From: Amorphochlora amoebiformis
Lineage: Eukaryota > Cercozoa > Chlorarachniophyceae
Length of the DNA: 64,000 nt
Assembly: GCA_054601695.1 (NCBI GenBank)
Contig: BAAHQB010000040.1
Span: forward strand, 62,001-126,000
Reading direction: 5' to 3'
Each line of letters opens with the position of its first letter. The first letter of the stretch is position 1. This document shows positions 1-64,000 of the stretch, one piece after another. Under the pieces are notes generated by a model that worked only from the letters and a program-made list of their open reading frames with translations, searched no databases and had not been told where the DNA came from. The position numbers and the translations under genes are program-made.

Positions 1-26
1 TGTTATATATTAGATATATGTATATC

Positions 27-78
<52 letters not shown>

Positions 79-94
79 ATCATTACCAAAACAG

Positions 95-17886
<17,792 letters not shown>

Positions 17887-17954
17887 TCTGTGGGAGATAA
17901 TACAAGTGTACATATGTATATATACACATACACACACATATACACATACATATG

Positions 17955-18011
<57 letters not shown>

Positions 18012-18069
18012 CGTGTTATTGACGCACCTCCGTCCTGCCCTCAGGGTTCTCATATATATATTTATATAT

Positions 18070-18108
<39 letters not shown>

Positions 18109-18119
18109 TGTATATTGTA

Positions 18120-18265
18120 GGTTAATTATATTAGGTGTTTTTATCTGAATTGAAGTCTATCGATATCCCGTCGACATATATGTGTATATATATATATGTG
18201 TATATATGTATATATTTCTTTTTTTTGGTTAATTATATTAGGTGCTTTTATGTACACACACACAC

Positions 18266-18299
<34 letters not shown>

Positions 18300-18373
18300 T
18301 ATAAATTGCATATTATAGGTTAATTATATTAGGTGTTTTTATCTGAATTGAATTGTATCGATATCCCGTCGAC

Positions 18374-18447
<74 letters not shown>

Positions 18448-18694
18448 ATATATATATACACACACATATGTATATTTCTTTTTTTTTTGGTTAATTATAT
18501 TAGATGTTTTTATCTGAATTGAAGTGTATCGATATCCTGTCGACATATACATACATATATATATATATATATACATATATATATTTATGTATAAACATAT
18601 ATATATATACATACACACATATGTATATTTCTTTTTTTAGTTAATTATATTAGGTGTTTTTATCTGAATTGGAGTGTATCGATATCCCGTCGAC
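18120..18694 (+). repeat. Five acceptor-side truncated copies of exon 18838-18917
   Basis: GGTTAATTATATTAG and then the exon start recur with copy starts at 18135, 18242 (short), 18333, 18504 and 18654. Four break off at the same base, after CCGTCGAC, into TA/CA repeat. The sixth unit, at 18838, is complete and has the donor. Confidence 0.92.
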
Positions 18695-18702
18695 ATATAC
18701 AT

Positions 18703-18750
<48 letters not shown>

Positions 18751-18837
18751 ATATATACATATACACACATATATAAACATATATATATATATACATACAC
18801 ACACATGCATATTTCTTTTCTTGGTTAATTATATTAG

Positions 18838-18919
18838 GTGTTTTTATCTGAATTGGAGTGTATCGATATCCCGTCGACCCAAATCCCTATACTAACAAAG
18901 CTGCTTTCCACCAAAAGGT

Positions 18920-18959
<40 letters not shown>

Positions 18960-19224
18960 TATTATATGTATGTATAATATTTACATATATATATATATAT
19001 ATATATGTGTGTGTCTGTGTGTATGTATATGTATATTATATTTATATATATGTATATATATATATACATAAATATATATATATATATATACATATATAAA
19101 TATATATATATGTATAATATGTATATATAGATATATGTATGTATATATATATATTTATATATTTATACCATTTTTCTAAAATTCTCCTTTCTCTTTGAAT
19201 TTGTCTATCTCTATTCAATATACA

Positions 19225-19259
<35 letters not shown>

Positions 19260-19297
19260 ATGTGTGTGTGTGTGTGTGTGTTTGTGTGTGTGTGTGC

Positions 19298-19345
<48 letters not shown>

Positions 19346-19776
19346 ATATATATGTATTTATGTATGATATGTTTAAATTTATATACATATTTATATATAT
19401 ATATATATACATATATATACATATATATATATATATATACATGTATATGTATAATATATATGTATATACATTATATATATATATATATATTATAATAATA
19501 TGTATATATATTTATATACATATAAATAACATATGTTACATGTATTTATACTTTGGTATATGTTTGGGCTGGACTTACAATATATAAATATGTATTTATA
19601 TTTATATACATATAAATAACATATGTTACATGTATTTATAATTTGGTATATGTTTAGGCTGGACGTGCAAGAATTGAAACGATTATGGCCTCAGAATGTA
19701 ATAAATACACTCTAATTACATATGTACATATATATGTATACATATGTAATATATATGCATATATATATATATAGAG

Positions 19777-19808
<32 letters not shown>

Positions 19809-20740
19809 GTATATGTATATGTAAGCATATGTATACATGTATAACATATACATAATATACATATATATATATATATATGTTACATACCACATATACATTA
19901 TTCAAACATATATAAAACAGAAAACAGAAAGGATATGCGACATCGAGGAGCTTTGCCGCCTGAACGCAGTAACCCTAACCCTAACCCTAACCCTAACTCA
20001 ACCTTAACCCTAACCCTAACCCTAACTCAACCTTACCTAACCCTAACCCTAATCCGTACACTAACCCAACCCCTAACCCTAAACCTAACCCTAACCCTAA
20101 CCCTAACCCTAAAGCTAACCCTGTTATCTCAAACAGCACTATAGGTCCACACTGTGCTGAATAATCTGATCCAAACCCTAACCCTAACCCCAACCCTAAC
20201 CCTAACCCCAACCCTAACCCTAACCCTAACCCTAACCCTAACTACCCTCTGACTCAGATATCATGTAAACCAAAACATAAGATGATTCCCAGCAGACCCT
20301 AGGGCTAGGATTTGCTGAATAATCTGATCCCAACCCTAACCCTAACCCTAACCCTAACCCTAACCCTAACCCTAACCCTAACCCTAACCCTAACCCTAAC
20401 CTAACAGCGGCGGATATGGATTGGGGGAGGAAATGCAGATATTGCATTGGACGTCCTCTTTTGGAAACGCTAACAGAAACGACTATACTTGGTTTCCTAT
20501 CATATCATGTTCTCAGCAATTCTCGAATCTCTCGAATCTCTCGAATCTCGAATCTCGAATCTCTCGAATCTCTCGAATCTCTCGAATCTCGAATCTCTCG
20601 AATCTCGAATATATGCTTTCTTCTCCCTCCGTCTATCTGTCTCTCTCTATCTCTCTCTCTCTCTCTTTGTCTCCTCACACAAAAACACAATCTCTCTTTT
20701 AGTCCCTATTCTCTCACTCATTCTCTCCCTCAGTCTCCCC

Positions 20741-20819
<79 letters not shown>

Positions 20820-21022
20820 CCTCTCTCGCAATCTCTTCCCCTATCCCCTGAGGAAGTATGTAGTTATATGTATGAACGGATATATATATATATATACACA
20901 TATATATATATATATATATGTATATGTACAATATATATAATATGTATATGTTACGTATTTACACATTCATTAGATTATTGGAGTGTCTGATTTACAAATT
21001 CATTTTGGTTGTTTGCAACTTT

Positions 21023-21069
<47 letters not shown>

Positions 21070-21087
21070 TTGTTTGCAACTTTCTCC

Positions 21088-21119
<32 letters not shown>

Positions 21120-21220
21120 CTCTCTCTCTCCCTCTCTCTCCCCTCTCCTCTCTCTCTCCTCTCTCTCTTCTCTCATCTCTCTCTCTCTCTCTCCCTCTCT
21201 CTCTCTCTCCCCCTCTCTCT

Positions 21221-21297
<77 letters not shown>

Positions 21298-21504
21298 CTC
21301 TCTCCCTCTCTCTCTCTCTCTTCTCTCCTCTCTCTCTCTCTCTTTCTCTCTCCTCTCTCTCTCCTTTCTCCTCCCCCTCATCCCTCTTGCATACACTCTC
21401 TCTTCTCCTCGCTCTATCTCTCTTTTTGTCTCTCTTTCTCTGTCTCTCTTTCTCCTCTCCCTTGCGATTTGGACATCCCAGGGACAAGTGTTAGACGAGC
21501 TTAA
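18838..21504 (+). CDS. Unidentified multi-exon gene, 5' end unknown
   Basis: Five phase-consistent exons: 18838-18917 ([20 protein letters not shown]), 19658-19697 ([13 protein letters not shown]), 19932-19968 ([12 protein letters not shown]), 20408-20491 ([20 protein letters not shown]) and 21482-21504 (TSVRRA, TAA). I do not recognise the family; CRYC is a lone CxxC. No start codon is placed; a possible upstream exon at about 17866-17905 ([13 protein letters not shown]) would fit phase 0 but overlaps the proposed DPH6 end. The intron 19969-20407 is telomeric repeat; the last intron is mostly CT. The gene could also be a continuation of the DPH6 transcript. Confidence 0.5.
19560..19660 (+). 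repeat. Acceptor-side copy upstream of exon 19658-19697
   Basis: About 90 bp including TTGGTATATGTTTAGGCTGGACGT is duplicated immediately upstream (about 19500-19575). In the copy the acceptor AG has become GG (TTTGGGCTGGAC), so it cannot act as an acceptor. Confidence 0.82.
19969..20407 (+). repeat. CCCTAA intron with splice sites in the repeat
   Basis: The intron starts GTAACCCTAACCCTAACC and ends CCCTAACCTAACAG. The interior is CCCTAA variants with two short islands ending CTGAATAATCTGATCC (about 20150-20175 and 20315-20330). Flanking exons join in phase 1. Confidence 0.88.
20620..21460 (+). repeat. (CT)n-rich intron
   Basis: Two pyrimidine blocks (20620-20850 and 21025-21460), with a short duplicated island GGTTGTTTGCAACTTTCTCCC at about 21007 and 21067. 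Pyrimidine-rich on the sense strand. Confidence 0.9.
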
Positions 21505-21586
21505 TGCGACGTACACGTGTACGGCTGATGCCTGGCACATTCAGAATTTCAAATTTATAATTTTAAAATTTTAAAAAATTAAATCG

Positions 21587-21859
21587 ATGGATTATTTGAT
21601 TGGTGATTTTTGGTTTTATATTATTGGCTTGGCTGCAGCTTGGGCTGCCATGGCTGAGGTATGTATGTGGTGTAAATTATCAGATGTATGTTTTTTATTT
21701 TATTATATTCATATATGTATATATATATACTAGATATACTCTATATATGAATATATGTAAAGAATATATATAATGTTATATTTAAGTATATATAAATATA
21801 TATATATATATATATCTAGTATATGTACACGAAAATGTATTAGTATATACATCTAGTCT

Positions 21860-21919
<60 letters not shown>

Positions 21920-21976
21920 ATATATAGGTGTATATATCATGATATCTCACTATACATAAATCATTGAAGGCCTATA

Positions 21977-22009
<33 letters not shown>

Positions 22010-22059
22010 ATATATATATATATATATATTTATATATATGATATATATATCATAGTACT

Positions 22060-22097
<38 letters not shown>

Positions 22098-22109
22098 TGT
22101 ATATCCTAG

Positions 22110-22143
<34 letters not shown>

Positions 22144-22246
22144 ACATATATATATATATACATACATATATATATATATATATATCATCTAGATCTCAGT
22201 GTTCAATGCATATACATCATCACTTATAACCAAATACGTTGTTTAG
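21587..22246 (+). CDS. Candidate small single-pass membrane protein
   Basis: Exon 21587-21658 starts at ATG and reads [20 protein letters not shown], with a clear hydrophobic stretch, then a good donor GAG|GTATGT. Exon 22193-22246 (after ATCTAG) continues in phase 0 as [17 protein letters not shown] and TAG. The product would be 41 residues. The family is not recognised. The second exon is less certain than the first, and further exons could be missed in the repeat. Confidence 0.4.
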
Positions 22247-22249
22247 CAC

Positions 22250-23750
<1,501 letters not shown>

Positions 23751-23751
23751 C

Positions 23752-23889
23752 ATCCTTAAACATTGATAATACTTCCACCCGTGATCCAAATATCTCTAGA
23801 GATATATATGTCATATATATATATATATATAAATATATAAATATATATATATATACATCATCCAACAACCAAACACACTCATCCGACAT
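23752..23889 (-). CDS. Possible start of an unidentified minus-strand gene
   Basis: Minus-strand ATG at 23889 gives [11 protein letters not shown] and donor GATGAT|GTATAT (low end 23857). A second island, 23795-23752, after CTCTAG reads [14 protein letters not shown] in phase 0 with a possible donor AT|GTGTGT. No later exon was found. A copy of the donor region (GTGTGTGTCTGGTTATAT) recurs at about 23670. Could be chance. Confidence 0.27.
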
Positions 23890-24172
23890 CAAGTATACTA
23901 ATTTACTCCTCTGATCGACAAAAAATTAACCGCGCACCGCCGCAAAATCACCCAAAAAAACACAAACAGATGCTGTTTCCTCGCACACGTGTACACGTAC
24001 CAACCCTAGCCGAAGTTTCGCGCTTGGCATTCATATCTCTTGTTCATATCTTTATTCTTCGAGGTTTTTTTTGGTTTTTTTCGGGGGGGGGGTTACGCGA
24101 AGGAGAAGGGGGGGGGGGGGGGAGAGAGGAGTCGAAGAGAGGATGTTCAAGGTGGTGTGTTTTGGGAGATAT

Positions 24173-27377
<3,205 letters not shown>

Positions 27378-27693
27378 CGTTTCTGCCGCGGGCTCGGCTC
27401 GATTTGGGTGAAATTGGAAAAAAATTTCCAAGAAGTAAATTTAAAGACTCTTGCGAGATCCTAATAATAATAATTAATAGTCTCTGCGTTTCGCCTTCAG
27501 GGGGTGTGCGTGTGTGTGTGTTCCTTCCTTCCCGGTTGGTTTCTTCTGTTCCGAGAGAATCAGAGGGCCCCTCCTGACGGAGAGAACAGATTTCGAGGAG
27601 CGAGAAAGAGGCCGAGGCGTGGGGAGGAGAGGATTGAAGTCGATTCCGAGTGGGTGAGTTTTTTGGATTGGGACTGGCTGCGAGGAAGAAAGG
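27378..27693. promoter_or_regulatory. Shared 5' region between divergent LC8 genes
   Basis: About 316 bp separate the two proposed ATGs. It contains AATAATAATAATTAATAG (27464-27480), a TG run and a GC-richer part. Transcription starts are not visible. A short frame on the plus strand ([14 protein letters not shown], to 27656) could be an alternative first exon of the plus-strand gene. Confidence 0.5.
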
Positions 27694-31952
<4,259 letters not shown>

Positions 31953-32176
31953 CATACACATACATACATACATACATACATACATACATACATACATGTA
32001 GACATGATATGCTAGGAGGCATGCTGGATCAGAGACATAGGTCTTAGGTCTAGTAGGTGTAGAATACATAATAAAATATTTTTTAAAAATACATACGCTA
32101 GTAGTCTCTAGAGACTAGACTAAGATTCTGATTCAATAGCTGAAAATACGAGAGATTTCTAGTAATGGATGTATGA

Positions 32177-32223
<47 letters not shown>

Positions 32224-33255
32224 CCAAGGTAAGTTATCAGCTTTTCATTGATTTATTATTAATTGCATTTAGACTAGTTAGACGTATGTCACAAGTTCCG
32301 AAGGCCATGATAACGATCAATATCACCTAAATTAATCCTAGAAAATCATGATACGTACGTATACCTATAGCTAGGTATACACTTACCACCTACTAGACCT
32401 AGCTATAATCTAGTATAATAATATGATACGTACGTATACACTTACCATCTACTAGATCTAGCTATAATCTACCGGATCTAAGTTATATATACTAGTTAAA
32501 CCTAACCGTCTTAATTAATAACTAGAATAACTAGATATAAGTCTATCAGGTTGGCTCATAATTGTATATAATAATTAAACCTCACACACACTAGATATTA
32601 TACAACTAGATATCCTAGACAGTTGTCTAGAACATTTCCTCTACAGTCTAGACAGTACACAGTACTCGTATGCTTGACATGCTAGTTGTATATACACTCT
32701 AGATATAATGGCCATGGAAGCCTGAGATTGCTTGTTTGAGCAAAACTGGGCCGGTTGAGCCACACCTGGTACACTAGCTTAGCTAGTTGCACTGTAACTT
32801 GCGCATGCATACTGAGCCTAGAGATATATCTAGATATAGCTGGTGTGTATACTGATGTTACGTCGGTCATATCCATACCGCGTCGTAAATTTCATCTACG
32901 TATGTGTTGTCGATCTTGACTCTTGAGTTTACGTACGTATATACAGTACGTAATACGTACGTATTATGTACGTAATACGTACGTAATACGTATACGTCAC
33001 ACACTAGCACAGAGAGGATTTTCACTATATCTAGTATATGCAACTAGTGGGGGGTCGGGTATCCGTGCGTACATAATGCTAGGATGGGGATATACGGCTA
33101 TGGAAGAATATAGTATCCGATTCAGAGCTCGGACTCCCTAGATCTAGAGGTCAAAACTAAAAGGATAATAATAAATTATGATATCTTAATATTGAATTTT
33201 ATAAAAAATGTAACTTGCTGAGATGTTTGTGGCGAGACACATAGCATGATCTATA

Positions 33256-33320
<65 letters not shown>

Positions 33321-33580
33321 AGTTATTGACTGATACTTACAAGTGCTGTAATTACGTAGATACACGTGCCACGTGCCTGTCGTAGTTTACGTAAAACCCT
33401 ATGAATCACACCACCGTCTAGACCATGGTTGGCGAACAGTGCCAACATATCTAGCATATGTACAACTGTTCCTTATAAACGCTAGAGGGGGCCCAATTTT
33501 TAGAGTATGTTAGACGGCAGTGTGGACCCAAAGCCTACGATGGGTAGATAATCTATCTATCTATCGGTCTTGGTAAAGTT
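31953..33580. other. Convergent intergenic region
   Basis: Lies between the 3' ends of the LC8-like gene (+) and the phosphatase gene (-). It contains a CATA run (31960-31995), unique AT-rich DNA with repeated CTAGATATA and TACGTACGTA motifs (32930-32995), and short TA runs. No supported exon. Confidence 0.65.
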
Positions 33581-41639
<8,059 letters not shown>

Positions 41640-41982
41640 GTCAGAAAGGGACGTTAATAAGGGGATATGTGGATATTTGGATAAGGATATAAACATATAT
41701 TAGAATATCTACGGGGATATGTGAATATTTGGATAAGGATATAATTATATTTGGATATCTACATAAATGAGAATGAGATATGTTACAGTAGTTTGCATAT
41801 CAGAATAAGAATATGTCGAATATCAAAATATGCTTCACTGTAACATTTCGGCCGAAAGACTATTATTTCTCTAAGTATTTATTCGTCCCAAAAGATATCT
41901 ACAAGAGGTCAAAGCGCACGCCTCTTGTGCCGTTGTGGGCCCCTGCCCTGCGCGTATCTTCAGTCAGATCTCAACTGCGAGG
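41640..41982. promoter_or_regulatory. Divergent 5' region between phosphatase and LHC genes
   Basis: About 340 bp without exons and without long TA runs, with two copies of GGATATGTG(G/A)ATATTTGGATAAGGATATA at about 41660 and 41716. Transcription starts are not visible. Confidence 0.45.
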
Positions 41983-43014
41983 ATGGACACCGGACTTCTT
42001 TCTACCGCCCCCAAGCGCACCAGCAACAAGGTCCTTATGGGCTCTGTTGCCCTTAACGCCTGCCTTGTCGGCGCCGTCGCCTACATGTCGATGGCTGGTG
42101 ACGCTCGTGTCTCCACCGGCATCGCTACCCGCTCCGGCTCCATGGTGAGCAACGCCGTGCGTGGAGTACAGGCTGCCGCCTCCAAGAAGATCTCCGTCGA
42201 GCAGGGCCGCGCCCTTCTTGCCCAGTCCCCCAAGGCCGGCATGCTCATCAAGACTGGTGAGATCACCAACAAGCTCATGAAGTCGGGCATGTCCATCAAG
42301 GAGATCGCCACCGCCGTCACCTGCCAGAAGATCGGCGGTGCCGCCTGCCAGGAGTGGTACGGTCCCGACCGTGCTCTTTGGCTTGGTCCCTTCTCTGAGG
42401 GAGCCGTTCCTTCTTACCTCACCGGTGAGTTCCCGGGAGACTACGGATGGGACACCCAGGGTCTTTCGGCCGATCCCACCACCTTCGCCGCTTACCGTGA
42501 GACTGAGGTGATCCACGCTCGTTGGGCTATGCTTGGTACACTCGGATGCGTCACTCCGGAGCTTCTCTCCAAGTACTCTGGCGTTCCCATCGCCGAGCCC
42601 GTCTGGTTCAAGGCCGGATCCCAGATCTTCTCTGAGGGCGGACTTGACTACCTCGGAAACCCTTCCCTTGTTCACGCTCAGTCCATCCTTGCCATCCTTG
42701 CTTGCCAAGTTGTCCTTATGGGCGGTGCTGAGGCTTACCGTGTCAACGGTGGTCCGGCTGGTGAGGGACTTGACGCCATCAACCCCGGTGGAGCTTTCGA
42801 CCCTCTTGGTCTTGCTGACGATCCGGATACCTTCGCTGAGCTTAAGGTTAAGGAGATCAAGAACGGCCGTCTTGCTATGTTCGCCATGCTCGGATTCTAC
42901 GTCCAGGCTATCTCCACCGGCAAGGGACCCGTCGAGAACTGGGCTGAGCACATCGCCGACCCTGGAACGGTCAACGGTCTTACCACCGCCATTGCCACCA
43001 AGTTCACCCCGTAG
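41983..43014 (+). CDS. Major light-harvesting chlorophyll a/b protein (LHCII type), plastid-targeted
   Basis: An intronless 343-residue ORF. The mature part, from about residue 120, matches green-lineage Lhcb: [23 protein letters not shown], helix [12 protein letters not shown] with chlorophyll-binding Glu/His/Arg, AVWFKAG-like [20 protein letters not shown], a middle helix [40 protein letters not shown] as helix A, and a C-terminal helix before [10 protein letters not shown]. The first 120 residues are a leader: a hydrophobic segment (about residues 17-37, [20 protein letters not shown]) then a Ser/Ala/Lys-rich stretch, as expected for bipartite targeting to a complex plastid. The start is the first in-frame ATG; an upstream GTG is ignored. 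The ORF is GC-rich and free of repeat, unlike all neighbours. Confidence 0.97.
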   Translation: MDTGLLSTAPKRTSNKVLMGSVALNACLVGAVAYMSMAGDARVSTGIATRSGSMVSNAVRGVQAAASKKISVEQGRALLAQSPKAGMLIKTGEITNKLMKSGMSIKEIATAVTCQKIGGAACQEWYGPDRALWLGPFSEGAVPSYLTGEFPGDYGWDTQGLSADPTTFAAYRETEVIHARWAMLGTLGCVTPELLSKYSGVPIAEPVWFKAGSQIFSEGGLDYLGNPSLVHAQSILAILACQVVLMGGAEAYRVNGGPAGEGLDAINPGGAFDPLGLADDPDTFAELKVKEIKNGRLAMFAMLGFYVQAISTGKGPVENWAEHIADPGTVNGLTTAIATKFTP

Positions 43015-49607
<6,593 letters not shown>

Positions 49608-49850
49608 CGCTGTGTTGTGATGTGGACTTATATGTACAAGATTAATTGCACGAGAGCATGTATTGGATGGGCGCAGATGCATTTTTAACGCAGGATGAGA
49701 AAGCTTCTTCGTTTCGCGGTAAAAAAAAAAACCAATAATTACTTTTTTGCGCTTAAAATAGTGCGAAAGGGGAAGAAAGGAATAAAATTTATAACCTACG
49801 ACCACCAATAATACGGCTATTCCGAGCTCAAATCGCTTGGATGGGGTTGG
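49608..49850. promoter_or_regulatory. Divergent 5' region between the unidentified gene and the kinase-like gene
   Basis: A 243-bp stretch without microsatellite, with a run of 11 A (about 49721-49731). Transcription starts are not visible; inferred only from the two outward-facing ATGs. Confidence 0.45.
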
Positions 49851-63923
<14,073 letters not shown>

Positions 63924-64000
63924 GTGCGTTTCTGTACAACACGGGAAATTAGCAATGTCTAATGTCTACAGTATATATATATATATATACATACATTATA

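Overview
The window is nuclear DNA of a eukaryote. Most of its length is simple repeat: (TA)n, with (CT)n/(GA)n, (CA)n, (ATT)n and TTAGGG/CCCTAA blocks. Small GT-AG exons of roughly 15-580 nt lie as islands in this repeat. Long open frames made of Tyr-Ile, Ser-Leu or Arg-Val/Asn-Pro are translated microsatellite, not genes. The best clue to the host is an intronless major light-harvesting chlorophyll a/b protein with a hydrophobic N-terminal leader (41983-43014). That fits a flagellate with a secondary green plastid, most likely a chlorarachniophyte; this is inference, and a green-plastid dinoflagellate or a euglenid is not formally excluded.

I rebuilt genes by reading non-repeat islands in frame between AG and GT and requiring intron phases to match. 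Left to right: a DPH6-type diphthine-ammonia ligase (+, about 0.1-17.9 kb, 5' truncated) with a ubiquitin-like segment between its ATP-pyrophosphatase and RidA-like parts; an unidentified gene (+, 18.8-21.5 kb); a candidate small membrane protein (+, 21.6-22.2 kb); a weak gene start (-, about 23.9 kb); two head-to-head LC8-type dynein light chains (-, 27.4-24.2 kb; +, 27.7-31.95 kb); a histidine phosphatase (-, 41.6-33.6 kb); the light-harvesting gene (+); an unidentified gene (-, 49.6-45.3 kb); and a kinase-like gene with a helical C-terminal region (+, 49.85 kb to beyond the right edge). Three adjacent pairs are divergent with 250-350 bp between starts: LC8/LC8-like, phosphatase/LHC, and unidentified/kinase-like.

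Two architectural features stand out. First, introns are built from simple repeats that appear to supply their own splice signals: GTATAT...TATATAG for TA introns, and GTAACCC...CCTAACAG for telomeric-repeat introns. Second, exon edges are repeatedly duplicated into the adjoining intron. Acceptor-side copies lie upstream of the complete exon and donor-side copies lie downstream, giving arrays of decoy splice sites. One array in the kinase-like gene consists of 30-nt phase 1-1 cassettes that could be spliced in without a frameshift. The genes otherwise look like unrelated housekeeping, motility and photosynthesis functions.
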